From Rhodovarius crocodyli (lineage in GTDB: Bacteria > Pseudomonadota > Alphaproteobacteria > Acetobacterales > Acetobacteraceae): a DNA stretch of 64,000 nucleotides. Positions 29,498 through 38,340 of the stretch are shown piece by piece. A program made the translations under genes and the position numbers. The stretch covers positions 488,247 through 552,246 of the forward strand of contig NZ_SACL01000004.1 in assembly GCF_004005855.1 (NCBI RefSeq), written 5' to 3'. The notes beneath the pieces are model-generated. The model ran no database searches. It had not been told where the DNA came from and worked only from the letters and a program-made list of their open reading frames with translations. Numbering within the stretch: the stretch's first letter is position 1; each line of letters starts with the position of its first letter.

Positions 29498-31747
29498 ATG
29501 CGGATGGCGGGGGACCCGCAGGGGCTGACGGAGGGTGATTCCTCCCGCACCGGAAGGGATGGGGCCGGCCGCCGCTTCCTGAGCCGCGCGACGCTGCTGC
29601 TCGCCAGCCTGCTGGGCGCCACCCTCATCATCTTCACCTGGTCCACCACGCTGGATTATCTGCGCGGCGAGAACGGCCAGCAGAACGCGCAGGCCGAATC
29701 AGAAGTGCTGGCCGCCGCACGCGCGGGGCGTGATGCCATTCCCCGCGCGCTGGAGCCGGCGGACCGCGCACTGGCATTGCTGCAGCAGCGCGCGGGCGCC
29801 CTGGGCCGCGGCGACCGCCGCGAGGCCGACGTGCTGGAGCAGACCCTGTCCAACCTGGCGCGCCGTGCCCAGGACGGCATCCGCGCCCTGGCCGTGACCG
29901 ACGCGCAGGGCAACGTCACCTGGCAGGCGGGCTCCCCCATGCCGGGCTGGCTCGGCAATGCGGAAAACGTGCTCGCCCACCGATACGGCCGCATGGCCCC
30001 GGTGCTGTCCCGCCCCGGCGCCTCCCAGGCCGGCCTCGTCATCTCCTATCCCATCCTGGGCCTCGGCGGGCGCTTCGACGGCGTGGCCCTCGCGCTGCTG
30101 GAGCCGACCCGGCTGGGCCAGGCCCTGCCCGCGGCGCAGGGCAACGGAGACCCCCAGACCCTGCTGTTCCACAATGACGGCAGCCTGCTGGCCCGCGGTC
30201 GGAACGCCCAGGTCACCGGTGAACTGTCCAGGCTCGATCCCGGACTGATGCCGGAACCCGCCGCCGGTGGTGTCGGGGAGCGGGTACTGACCCGGATATT
30301 CCCCGGAACCGACCGCAGGGCCAGCTACGCCTCGGCACAGGTTCCCGGATACGACCTGATTGTTCTCGCGATGCTGGAGGCGCCCGTCGGGGGCGCCTTC
30401 TCGCGTGGGGCGCTGGTCGTCATCGGCCTGGCGGGCGCCATCACCTGCTTCGCCGTACTGGGCCTGCTGTGGGTGTTCGGCCGCGCCTTCCGCCAGACGG
30501 GCCGCCCCGACCAGGCGCTGGACGAGGAAGCGCCGAACCCGGCCCCGATGCGCCAGCACGCCGAGCATGGCCGCAAGCCCGTCATCCCCGCCCGCACCGC
30601 CGCCGCGCTGATCGAGGCCTTGCCCGCCGGGGCCTATGCGGCGCGCGTGCTGTATTCGGGCGGCGGCGCCGAGGTGCATATCACCGCCGTGAACCCGGCC
30701 ATCCGCGAGATCACCGGCTGGGACCCCGCGCATTTCCAGGACAGCGAGCAGTGGAACCGCAGCATCGACTGGAGCAGCTATCCGGCCGGTGAACCGCTGC
30801 TGGAGCGACTGGCGGACTCCGCCGGCACCGCCGAGGAAGCGATCGTCGAATACCGGCTGCGCCGCCCCGACGGCAGCTGGATGTGGCTGCGCGACGTGGC
30901 GCGCATCGTGGCCCGCCACGGCACCACCGTGGACCTGCTGGGCTGCCTGACCGACGTGACGCGTGAGCGCGAACTCTCGGCCCAGGCCGACAGCGCGAGC
31001 CGTGTGGCCGCGCGCGGCGCCATGGCGGCGGGGCTGGCCCATGAGCTGAACCAGCCGCTGGCCGTCATGTCGCTGGCCGCCGAGAACGCGCTGGACGCGC
31101 TGGAGGAAGGGGCCGCCGGCATCCCGGAAGCGCTGGCCAGGCTGCGCCGCATCGCCACCCAGGCCGAGCGCGCCAAGGCCATCGCCGCCCAGCTGCGCAG
31201 CTTCGCCCGGCTGGAGGCCGCGGTGCTGGAGCCCGTTTCCCTGCCGCATGCCGTGCAGGGCGCGCTCAGCCTCGTCTCGGGCAACCTCAAGGACGCGAAT
31301 GTCGAGGTGGAGGTGAAGCTGCCGCCCTCCCTGCCCGCCGTGCGCGGCCAGAAGGTGCTGGTGGAACAGGTGCTGATGAACCTGTGCCTGAACGCCAAGG
31401 ATGCGATGCTGTCGCGTGAGGGTGTCGCGCACCGGCTGATCATCACCGCCGAGCCCGGCTTCGAGCCGCATGAGATCAGGCTGATCATCCGCGATACCGG
31501 CACGGGCCTGCCGCCCGAGGTGCTGGAGCGTGTCTTCGACCCCTTCTTCTCGACCAAGCCCGCCACGAAGGGGACCGGGCTGGGGCTGCCGCTGTGCAGG
31601 TCGATCATGCTGCGCTTCGGCGGCGGCATCTCACTGGACAACCGCCCGGGCGGCGGCGGGGCCGAGGCCATCCTGACCTTCCAGCGCGCCCGCCCGCCCA
31701 GCAGCGAGACGCCCGAGCCCTCTCCCATCCTGCGCACCGTCAAGTAG
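29498..31747 (+). CDS. membrane sensor histidine kinase with periplasmic and PAS domains
   Basis: 749 residues. TM1 at about 30-50, a periplasmic Cache-like domain 55-300, TM2 at about 304-327, a PAS domain about 370-490, then HisKA with phospho-acceptor His515 in AGLAHELNQPL and an HATPase domain (N box LMNLCLNAKDAM, G boxes DTGTGLP and KGTGLGLPL). The HELNQPL form is typical of DctB/FixL-like kinases. AGGAG precedes the ATG. The convergent OmpR-type gene is the probable partner. Signal unknown. Confidence 0.9.
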   Translation: MRMAGDPQGLTEGDSSRTGRDGAGRRFLSRATLLLASLLGATLIIFTWSTTLDYLRGENGQQNAQAESEVLAAARAGRDAIPRALEPADRALALLQQRAGALGRGDRREADVLEQTLSNLARRAQDGIRALAVTDAQGNVTWQAGSPMPGWLGNAENVLAHRYGRMAPVLSRPGASQAGLVISYPILGLGGRFDGVALALLEPTRLGQALPAAQGNGDPQTLLFHNDGSLLARGRNAQVTGELSRLDPGLMPEPAAGGVGERVLTRIFPGTDRRASYASAQVPGYDLIVLAMLEAPVGGAFSRGALVVIGLAGAITCFAVLGLLWVFGRAFRQTGRPDQALDEEAPNPAPMRQHAEHGRKPVIPARTAAALIEALPAGAYAARVLYSGGGAEVHITAVNPAIREITGWDPAHFQDSEQWNRSIDWSSYPAGEPLLERLADSAGTAEEAIVEYRLRRPDGSWMWLRDVARIVARHGTTVDLLGCLTDVTRERELSAQADSASRVAARGAMAAGLAHELNQPLAVMSLAAENALDALEEGAAGIPEALARLRRIATQAERAKAIAAQLRSFARLEAAVLEPVSLPHAVQGALSLVSGNLKDANVEVEVKLPPSLPAVRGQKVLVEQVLMNLCLNAKDAMLSREGVAHRLIITAEPGFEPHEIRLIIRDTGTGLPPEVLERVFDPFFSTKPATKGTGLGLPLCRSIMLRFGGGISLDNRPGGGGAEAILTFQRARPPSSETPEPSPILRTVK

Positions 31748-31748
31748 A

Positions 31749-31767
31749 GCCGGTCAAATAGACCGGC
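31749..31767. terminator. hairpin between convergent kinase and regulator genes
   Basis: Perfect 7-bp stem GCCGGTC / GACCGGC with a 5-base loop, two bases past the kinase stop. A larger CGGCCCCG/CGGGGCCG pairing (31764-31771 with 31802-31809) overlaps it. No T-run, so probably a weak or rho-assisted terminator. Confidence 0.45.
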
Positions 31768-31842
31768 CCCGCCGCGGCATCTCCCGGACAGGGAGGCGCG
31801 ACGGGGCCGGAGCCGCCGGGGGGGCGAACTGGTGGGGATGGG

Positions 31843-32712
31843 TTAGGCGGCGTTGCCGAAGCCGGTGAACACGTAGCCGAGCTGGCGCACCGTCGCGATG
31901 CAGCCCTCACCCATGTCCGGCGCCAGCTTCTGGCGCAGGTGCAGGATGGCGTTGTCCACCGAACGGTCACCCGGGCGCCAGGTGCGGCGGAAGACCATGC
32001 GGGTCAGATCCTCGCGTGAGCGGACCTCGCCGGGCTTGGAGGCCAGGGCCACCAGCGTGTCGAATTCCGCCGTGGTCAGGCGCACGACGCTGCCGTCGGG
32101 GCGATAGACGCGGCGTTCGCTGGGCACCACGCGCCAGCCGGTGCTTTCCATCACCGGGGCGCTCGGCGCCATCAGGGGTGCCGCGGGCACCGTGTTGGCC
32201 ACCAGAGGCTGCGGCGCGGGCGCCACGGCTGCCGGGGCCGGCATGTTGGCGGGCCTGGGCGGCGCGCTGCGCAGGCGCGCCCGCAGCCGGGCCACCAGCT
32301 CACGGCCCGAGACCGGCTTCAGCACGAAGTCATCGGCACCCAGCTCCAGCCCCAGCACGCGGTCGGTTTCCTCGCGGTTGCCGGTGTGGATCAGGATCGG
32401 CGCCTGGGTCAGCCCGCGCAGCGTCGGCAGCAGCGGCAGCGTGTCCACCGGGCCGAAGCGCTGGTCGAGCACGATGGCGTCCACGCTGCGCGTGGTCAGC
32501 ACCTTCATGCAGTCGGCGAAGCTGTTCACCGGAACGGGCTGCAGACCATAGCGCGACAGATAGTCGCAGATCTCGTCCGTCAGCTCGGTCTCGTCGTCGG
32601 CGACGAGAATGACCGGGCCGATCGCCGCGTCATTGGCGGCGGCAGGTGCGTCATTACCGGTCAGGGCGACCGGCGCCTGCTGCTGGGCAGCAGACATTTG
32701 TAGCGAAACCAT
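31843..32712 (-). CDS. OmpR-family response regulator
   Basis: 289 residues. Receiver domain at about 33-140 with acidic pocket VADDETE, phospho-acceptor Asp83 in IVLDQRF and Lys132 in FVLKPVSG. A Pro/Ala-rich linker of about 45 residues follows, unusually long, then a winged-helix DNA-binding domain (LTTAEFDTLVALASKPGEV, RSVDNAILHLRQKL). It probably pairs with the histidine kinase it faces. The N-terminal 30 residues before the receiver are Ala-rich and disordered. Divergent from the next receiver gene. Confidence 0.92.
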   Translation of the reverse strand: MVSLQMSAAQQQAPVALTGNDAPAAANDAAIGPVILVADDETELTDEICDYLSRYGLQPVPVNSFADCMKVLTTRSVDAIVLDQRFGPVDTLPLLPTLRGLTQAPILIHTGNREETDRVLGLELGADDFVLKPVSGRELVARLRARLRSAPPRPANMPAPAAVAPAPQPLVANTVPAAPLMAPSAPVMESTGWRVVPSERRVYRPDGSVVRLTTAEFDTLVALASKPGEVRSREDLTRMVFRRTWRPGDRSVDNAILHLRQKLAPDMGEGCIATVRQLGYVFTGFGNAA

Positions 32713-32957
32713 CCCTCTATCCCCCAGAGGTTAAGATCCCGGATGAAGTTCACTGTTACTGCTCCGGCCCCCCAGCCATCGCGGTAACAATCTTCAACGA
32801 CATGTGAGCTGTCGTGTCGCGGACTATCAACAAAACACGGCACCACCCGCAACCCGATTTCAGCCATCACTGTGTCGGGAAGCGCATTTTGTGGGTTTTT
32901 TCAGGAAGGCCCCGGAATGCTTCTTCAAGTGATTTCTCAAGAGACGGGTAGTGCCAG

Positions 32958-33464
32958 ATGAATATCGTTCCGAAGAAAACGGGGTTTTCCAAGCCGATAC
33001 CGGCGCTTGTTTCCACCAACGTGAAGCACCCGATCCTGCGTCGCGATCTCTCCGTCCTGGTGCTGGACAGCGAGGTGGACGTGCTGGACGAGGTGGCGGC
33101 CCTGCTCCGCCGCCGCGATGTGACCGTCCATCTCGCCACCTCGACCCATGAGGCGGCGGAGCTGCTGCAGGATCACCCCGACATCGGCGTGGTGCTGGCC
33201 GACATCACGATGCTGGAGGGCGAGGGCCTGCACATCGCCGCCGACATCCTGAACGGGGTGGGCCCCGCGATCGAACTGGTGCTGATCTGCTCCAGCTTCG
33301 CGCATGACGAGCGCTCGCCGGCGATGATGTCCCAGATGGGCCTGCTGCAGGAGCCGCTGAAGCTGCGCGACGTGGCGATCAGCGTGGGCCGCGGCCTGGC
33401 CCGTGCCGCCTCCCGGCGTCAGCTGCCGGGCTCGATGAGCCTGTCAGCCTTCGACCGGCACTGA
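32958..33464 (+). CDS. atypical receiver-domain protein lacking the conserved Lys
   Basis: 168 residues. Receiver fold at about 31-145: acidic site DSE at 37-39, possible phospho-acceptor Asp82 in VLADITM, and Ser112 in LICSSF. At the place of the invariant Lys-Pro the protein reads LLQEPL, so Lys is replaced by Glu. Phosphotransfer may be lost or altered. It has 30 extra N-terminal residues and a basic C-terminus (ARAASRRQ). It overlaps the 3' end of the cyclo-ligase gene by 21 bp, tail to tail. Confidence 0.75.
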   Translation: MNIVPKKTGFSKPIPALVSTNVKHPILRRDLSVLVLDSEVDVLDEVAALLRRRDVTVHLATSTHEAAELLQDHPDIGVVLADITMLEGEGLHIAADILNGVGPAIELVLICSSFAHDERSPAMMSQMGLLQEPLKLRDVAISVGRGLARAASRRQLPGSMSLSAFDRH

Positions 33465-34013
33465 GAGGCCGGCCTCGGTCGCCACGGCATGCAGCGGCAT
33501 GTCGTGCGCGCCGACCGGCACGCTCTCCACCTGCTGCCCGGCATAGGCGACGCCGATACGGCGCGCATGCCCTGCCCGCGCCAGGGTACGGTCGTAATAG
33601 CCGCCGCCGTAGCCCAGCCGGTAGCCGCGCGCATCGAAGGCCAGCAGCGGCACCAGGAACCAGTCCGGTTCGCCCGCCGCGCCATGGGCCGGGAAATGCG
33701 TGCCGAAGCGCCCTGCCTCCATCACCGCGCCGGGATGCCATTCGCGGAACTCCAGCGGCTGGCCGCGCGGCGTGGTGCGCGGCAGCAGGATGGTGCATCC
33801 GCGCGCATGCAGCGCCTGCATCAGCGGGCGGATGTCGATCTCCTCGCCCATCGGCCAGAAGCCGCCGACGCGCGCGCCCGGCGGCGGCGGCATGCGGTGC
33901 AGCAGCGCCCGGGCCAGCGCCTCTCCGGCGCCCGCCGATACCAGGGATGGCCGCAGGGCCAGCATGCGCTCGCGCATCGCCTGCTTGGCGGCCTTCAGCG
34001 CCGGGTCATCCAT
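33444..34013 (-). CDS. 5-formyltetrahydrofolate cyclo-ligase
   Basis: 189 residues from ATG at 34013. It converts 5-formyl-THF plus ATP to 5,10-methenyl-THF. The KQAMRERMLALR N-terminus binds ATP phosphates, and GYRLGYGGGYYDRTLA is the family signature. It lies directly downstream of the 6S RNA gene, the conserved ssrS-ygfA order, where the two are often on one transcript. Confidence 0.93.
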   Translation of the reverse strand: MDDPALKAAKQAMRERMLALRPSLVSAGAGEALARALLHRMPPPPGARVGGFWPMGEEIDIRPLMQALHARGCTILLPRTTPRGQPLEFREWHPGAVMEAGRFGTHFPAHGAAGEPDWFLVPLLAFDARGYRLGYGGGYYDRTLARAGHARRIGVAYAGQQVESVPVGAHDMPLHAVATEAGLSVPVEG

Positions 34014-34044
34014 GATCGAACCTGTATGGAAAAGCGCGAAGCCA

Positions 34045-34197
34045 ACCAGCCGCTGGCGTGTGCATGCTCCCGATGGCCCTGTCCAAGACAAGGTGGGCGC
34101 CGGAATACCAGGACCACGGTCCTGATAGAGCCAGCTCCCGGGAGATGCTGGTAGGCCCCGGGCATGTCTTGCCTGGCGTGATGGCCAGCCTCGCGGG
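34045..34197 (-). ncRNA. ssrS: 6S RNA
   Basis: The space between zapA and the cyclo-ligase gene on the minus strand has the features of 6S RNA, which binds RNA polymerase holoenzyme in stationary phase. A terminal stem pairs GCTGGC (34184-34189) with GCCAGC (34052-34057). A second stem pairs the ACATGCCCGGGGCC strand with GGGCCATCGGGAGCATG. A large central bubble follows, and GCGCCCACCTTG resembles the conserved region of known 6S RNAs. Location matches the conserved zapA-ssrS-ygfA order. Ends are estimated from the stem, not mapped. Confidence 0.82.
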
Positions 34198-34204
34198 GAA
34201 TGAC

Positions 34205-34540
34205 TTAAGGGCGCTCGAGGCTCGTTGCAATGCCCTCGATCCGCTCGGCGATGCGGGCCAGGCGTTCGGCCAGGCGCGGATCGGCCGTGGGCGCGGGCAC
34301 CGGGGGCGGTTCGCCGTTCTCGCGCCGCATCATGTCGATCTTCAGGTCGCCCAGTTCATCGGCCAGCAGCAGCGCCACATGCAGCAGCATCCGCGCCTCG
34401 CTGAACTGGCCGCCCATCTGGCGGATCAGCCCCACCTTGGCGTCGATGCTGGCCACGAGGTCGCGCACATGCTGCTCCTCGCCGTCCTTGCAGCCGATGG
34501 TGTGGGTGTAGCCGTTCACCCGGACGGTTACCTGACCCAT
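34205..34540 (-). CDS. zapA: cell division protein ZapA
   Basis: 111 residues. ZapA bundles FtsZ filaments at the division ring. Typical start MGQVTVRVNGYTHTIGC, then EEQHVRDLVASIDAKV and a coiled-coil helix (ARMLLHVALLLADELGDLK). A Pro-rich linker leads to a short C-terminal coil. It lies 3 bp after the coiled-coil gene upstream and just before 6S RNA. Confidence 0.93.
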   Translation of the reverse strand: MGQVTVRVNGYTHTIGCKDGEEQHVRDLVASIDAKVGLIRQMGGQFSEARMLLHVALLLADELGDLKIDMMRRENGEPPPVPAPTADPRLAERLARIAERIEGIATSLERP

Positions 34541-34543
34541 GGG

Positions 34544-34777
34544 CTAGCCCTCATCCTCGTTGTCCTGGCCCATCAGGGCCTGGCGCAGCTGTGCCATGGC
34601 GGCATCCAGCCGCGCGGAAAGTGCCGCCACCTCGGCGCGCGGCACGCTGTCGGCCGCGGCCTGGGCGGCGGCGGCCTGCATCGCTGCCAGGCGGCCCTCG
34701 ATGGCCCCCACCAGCTTCTCCACCGCGATCTCAAGCCGCTGGGCGGCCTGGAAGGCAGGATCGGTCGTCATCTCCAC
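34544..34777 (-). CDS. small coiled-coil protein (DUF4164-like), zapA partner gene
   Basis: 77 residues, nearly all heptad-like helix (AAQRLEIAVEKLVGAIEGRL, VAALSARLDAAMAQLRQAL). Alphaproteobacteria often have such a short coiled coil directly ahead of zapA, and a role in division is inferred from that. GTG at 34777 with AAGGGGGG upstream is chosen; ATG at 34771 is the alternative. Confidence 0.7.
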   Translation of the reverse strand: MEMTTDPAFQAAQRLEIAVEKLVGAIEGRLAAMQAAAAQAAADSVPRAEVAALSARLDAAMAQLRQALMGQDNEDEG

Positions 34778-34827
34778 CGTGCGGCCCCCCTTGGCGTAAA
34801 GTGTCGTAACGTGTCACGAGGGTTCGC

Positions 34828-35232
34828 ATGCGCGAAAGCCCCGTGCAAGGCCCACCCGCCGTCACCGTCCATGGCATGGACCATGTGCGGGCCGTCCTGC
34901 AACTCCAAAGGCCTGCGACGCTGCTCTCAGCGGGCGCTGCAGCATCGGCGATCGGCGCGCCCGGCTTCCTGGCGATGCTGCGTGCCGGCGGCTGGGATGG
35001 GCGGCTGCCCGCCATTCTGGACTGCGGCACGGCCCCGGGCCACGCGCTGGGCGCGCTGCTGGCGGGCGTGCCGCAGGTGGTGCTGGCCCCCTGCCCCGCC
35101 CGGGCCGGGCTGATGGCGCTGCATCCGGGTCGCATATTGGCCGAGGCGCCGCCCAGCCTGGACATGGCGACGTGGAATCCGCGCCGGGGCACGGGCTGGA
35201 TCGAAGCCTGGCTCGCGAATCGGGGCGGCTGA
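34828..35232 (+). CDS. hypothetical protein, unknown function
   Basis: 134 residues. Ala/Gly-rich, with PATLLSAGAAASAIGAPGFLAMLRAGGWDGR and ILDCGTAPGHALGALLAGV, reading as a small soluble alpha/beta domain without a signal peptide. I do not recognise the family. It stands between the divergent division genes and the YmdB-type gene, 50 bp from each side. Confidence 0.6.
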   Translation: MRESPVQGPPAVTVHGMDHVRAVLQLQRPATLLSAGAAASAIGAPGFLAMLRAGGWDGRLPAILDCGTAPGHALGALLAGVPQVVLAPCPARAGLMALHPGRILAEAPPSLDMATWNPRRGTGWIEAWLANRGG

Positions 35233-35298
35233 TTCCCTCTTTCCCCCCGGCCCCCGGGGCGCTATCCCGCGCAACTTCGATCGGTGGGGCTTGCGGCG

Positions 35299-36114
35299 TT
35301 GCGTATTCTTTTCCTGGGCGATGTGGTGGGCCGGTCCGGCCGGGATGCGCTGACGGCGCGCCTGCCGGAGCTGCGCACGGCGCTGCGCGCCGACCTGGTG
35401 GTGGTGAACGGCGAGAATGCGAGCCACGGCTTCGGCCTCGCGCCCGACATGGCGCGCGCCTTCTTCACCGCGGGCGCGGATGTCGTCACCCTCGGCAACC
35501 ATTCCTGGGACCGCAAGGAGATCATCCCCTGGATCGACCAGGAACCCCGGGTGATCCGCCCCGCCAATTACCCGCCGGGCACGCCCGGCAAGGGCAGCTT
35601 CGTCGCCGTGCTGGACGACGGCCGCAAGGTGCTGGTGGTGAATGTGCTGGGCCGGCTGTTCATGGAACCGGTGGACGACCCCTTCCGCGCCGTGCAGGCC
35701 GAGGTGCAGGCCCATCCGCTGGGCCGCGCCGTCCAGGCCGCCATCATCGACGTGCATGCCGAGGCCAGCAGCGAGAAGGCCGCCATGGGCCACAGCTTCG
35801 ACGGGCTGGTCAGCCTGGTGGTGGGCACCCACACCCATACCCCCAGCGCCGACCACCAGATCCTGGCCGGCGGCACCGCCTTCCAGTCCGATGCCGGCAT
35901 GTGCGGCGACTATGACAGCGTGATCGGCATGCAGAAGGCGCCTGCCTCCATGCGGTTCTGGCGCAAGGTGCCGGCCGAGAAGCTGGCCCCGGCCGAGGGC
36001 GAGGCCACGCTGTGCGGCATCTTCGTGGTGACCGATGACGCGACGGGCCTGGCCACCGGCGTGGCACCGCTGCGCCTCGGCGGGCGGCTGTCGCAGGCGA
36101 TGCCCGCGATCTGA
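35299..36114 (+). CDS. YmdB-type metallophosphoesterase
   Basis: 271 residues. The family hydrolyses 2',3'-cyclic nucleotides with a two-metal site. Visible ligands: RILFLGDVVG (Asp), VVNGENAS (Glu), LGNHSWD (Asn/His), IIDVHAEASSEK and GTHTHTPSAD (His). The family start MRILFLGDVVG corresponds to a TTG at 35299 with GGTGGGG nine bases upstream; GTG at 35284 would add five residues without a ribosome site. Confidence 0.9.
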   Translation: MRILFLGDVVGRSGRDALTARLPELRTALRADLVVVNGENASHGFGLAPDMARAFFTAGADVVTLGNHSWDRKEIIPWIDQEPRVIRPANYPPGTPGKGSFVAVLDDGRKVLVVNVLGRLFMEPVDDPFRAVQAEVQAHPLGRAVQAAIIDVHAEASSEKAAMGHSFDGLVSLVVGTHTHTPSADHQILAGGTAFQSDAGMCGDYDSVIGMQKAPASMRFWRKVPAEKLAPAEGEATLCGIFVVTDDATGLATGVAPLRLGGRLSQAMPAI

Positions 36115-36118
36115 TCCC

Positions 36119-38230
36119 TCAGCCCGCCGCCGCGCGCGAAATCTCGGCCGGCGGGCCGAACAGGAAGCCCTGCGCCTCGTCGCATCCTTCACGCCGCAGC
36201 AGCTCCAGCTGCTCCCGCGTTTCCACGCCCTCCGCCACCACCTTCAGCCCCAGGCTCTTGCCCAGCGCGATCAGCGCCCGGATCGTGGCCAGCGCCTGCG
36301 GCCCGTCCTCCAGCCCCTGCATCAGCGTGTGGTCCAGCTTCAGGCAGTCCAGCGGCAGCTCACGCAGCGCCGTCAGCGACATGCTGCCCCGCCCATAGTC
36401 ATCCATCGCGATGGAGACGCCGATGGCGCGCAACTTCTCCAGCAGGCGGGCGGTGCGCTCCGGGTCACGGCTGACGGAGGCCTCCGTGATCTCCAGCTCC
36501 AGCCGGTCAGGCGGCAGCCCGGCCTCGGCCAGCGCGTCGGCCACGGCCCGGTGCAGATCGGGCACCAGCTGCATGACGGACAGGTTGACCGACACATGCT
36601 CCCGCCCCGGCCATTGCGCGGCCTGGCGGCAGGCCTCGATCAGCACCCATTCGCCCAGGCGCGGCATCAGGCCGCTTTCCTCGGCCAGGGCGATGAAATC
36701 GGCGGGCGGTATCGGGCCGCGAACGGGATGTTCCCAGCGCAGCAATGCCTCCCGCCCCACGATCCTGCCCGACTGGGTCGAGACCTGGGATTGCCAGACC
36801 AGCCTGAATTGCCCGCGCGCCAAGGCATCGCGCAGTTCCTGCGTCATCCGGCGGCGCTCCCGCACCGCGTCCTCGGTCGCTTCCTCATAGAAGCGGATGC
36901 GTCGGGCGGGATTGGCCTTGGCCAGATGCATGGCCAGATCGGCGCAGGTGACGAGCGCGGTCGGCCCCTCGGCATCCTGGGGCATCAGCGCCACGCCGAT
37001 GCTGCCGTCACAGACGATCTCGGTATCGCCGAGCTGAACCCGGGCCTGCAGCTGGCGGCGCAGCCTCTCGGCGAATTCGCGCGCCTCCTCGCGGTCAGGC
37101 ACGACCGCGACGGCCGCGAACTCCCCGCCGCCGAAGCGCGCCAGGAACTCGCCCTCCCGCAGGGATTGGGCCATGCCGCGCGCCAGCGCGGCCAGCATGG
37201 TGTCGCCCGCGGCATGGCCATGCAGGCCGTTCACCTCCTTCAGCCGGTCGGCCTCGATCGCCAGCACCGCAATCTGGCTGCCGGGCCGCAGCTGAGAGGC
37301 GAGCTCATCCAGCCGCTCGAAGAAGGCCGCGTGCCGGGGCAGGCCGGTCAGCGTGTCGCGCTGGACCTCCAGCGGCTGCGGCGGCGGGGCGGGAGGCGGT
37401 GCCGGTGGCCGTTCCTCCAGCACGCGCAGGGGCGGAACCGCGGGCCCGGCCGCCGGCACCGGCATGGGCAGCCCGCCCAGCCCGAAGCCGCCCGCGGGCA
37501 GGCCACGCGCGACGCGTTGGCGCGCCTCCTCCTCCAGCAGCCGGTTGGCGCCGCCCACGCCGAACAGCAGCAGCGCAAGCCCGGTGATGGCCATGGCGAG
37601 CGTCAGGTGGCCCTCGCCGGCCGGGGCCGGCACGGCGGCCGCCAGCGGCAGCACCTCCATGGCCGCCATGCCGGTGAAGTGCAGGGAAACGATGGTCAGG
37701 ATCACCAAGGCGACCGCCCAGCCCATCTGCCGCGTCGCGGCGGCGTGGAAGGCGGCGGCCCCGAACAGCAGCGCCATGACCACCGAAGCCACGACATAGG
37801 CCTGCGCCCACAGGATGATCCCCTGCACGGCGAAGGCCATCATCCCGATATAGTGCATGGCGACCACCGCCAGGCCGAACAGCGCCCCGCCCACCGCCGG
37901 CGCCCAGGCCAGGTCCCGGCGCATCGCGAGCGCCATGGAGGCCCCCGCCCCCACCACCGCGATCATGAAGGACACCCCGGTCAGCCTGGGTTCATAGGCG
38001 ACGTCGAGTTCCGGCCGGTAGGCCAGCATCGCGACGAAATGGGTGCACCAGATGGTCGGCCCCGCCGCCATTGCGCCCAGCAGGCGCCAGGCGTCGCGCG
38101 CCTTGCCCTCGGCCTCCCGCATCTGCTGAAAGAGCCGGACCGTGACATAGGCTCCCAGCGCGCAGATCAGCGCGGCCAGTGCGACGACACGCAGGTCGTG
38201 TTCCTGCGTCAGGCATGTGAGTATCCGCAT
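36119..38230 (-). CDS. MHYT-GGDEF-EAL protein with degenerate GGDEF
   Basis: 703 residues. N-terminal seven-helix MHYT sensor (THFVAMLAY, MHYIGMMAF, LHFTGMAAMEV), a Pro-rich linker, then GGDEF and EAL domains. The cyclase signature reads GGGEF, replacing a metal/catalytic acid with Gly, so cyclase activity is probably lost. The EAL motif (REALLRWEH), NLSVMQL, EITE, KLDHTLM, VVAEGVET and QGFLFG are kept, but loop 6 is DDYGRGSMS in place of DDFGTGYSS. Likely a c-di-GMP phosphodiesterase sensing a small ligand through MHYT. Paralogue of the next gene; it lacks that gene's PAS domain. Confidence 0.9.
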   Translation of the reverse strand: MRILTCLTQEHDLRVVALAALICALGAYVTVRLFQQMREAEGKARDAWRLLGAMAAGPTIWCTHFVAMLAYRPELDVAYEPRLTGVSFMIAVVGAGASMALAMRRDLAWAPAVGGALFGLAVVAMHYIGMMAFAVQGIILWAQAYVVASVVMALLFGAAAFHAAATRQMGWAVALVILTIVSLHFTGMAAMEVLPLAAAVPAPAGEGHLTLAMAITGLALLLFGVGGANRLLEEEARQRVARGLPAGGFGLGGLPMPVPAAGPAVPPLRVLEERPPAPPPAPPPQPLEVQRDTLTGLPRHAAFFERLDELASQLRPGSQIAVLAIEADRLKEVNGLHGHAAGDTMLAALARGMAQSLREGEFLARFGGGEFAAVAVVPDREEAREFAERLRRQLQARVQLGDTEIVCDGSIGVALMPQDAEGPTALVTCADLAMHLAKANPARRIRFYEEATEDAVRERRRMTQELRDALARGQFRLVWQSQVSTQSGRIVGREALLRWEHPVRGPIPPADFIALAEESGLMPRLGEWVLIEACRQAAQWPGREHVSVNLSVMQLVPDLHRAVADALAEAGLPPDRLELEITEASVSRDPERTARLLEKLRAIGVSIAMDDYGRGSMSLTALRELPLDCLKLDHTLMQGLEDGPQALATIRALIALGKSLGLKVVAEGVETREQLELLRREGCDEAQGFLFGPPAEISRAAAG

Positions 38231-38340
38231 CGACGTCTCCCGGCCAACCGGATATCCGCGGGTTAATCCCGTCTGTCGTGAGTATTATCCAAGATACAAC
38301 CTGCGGTCGAGCAATAACGACGCCTACCCGTTATTCCGCC

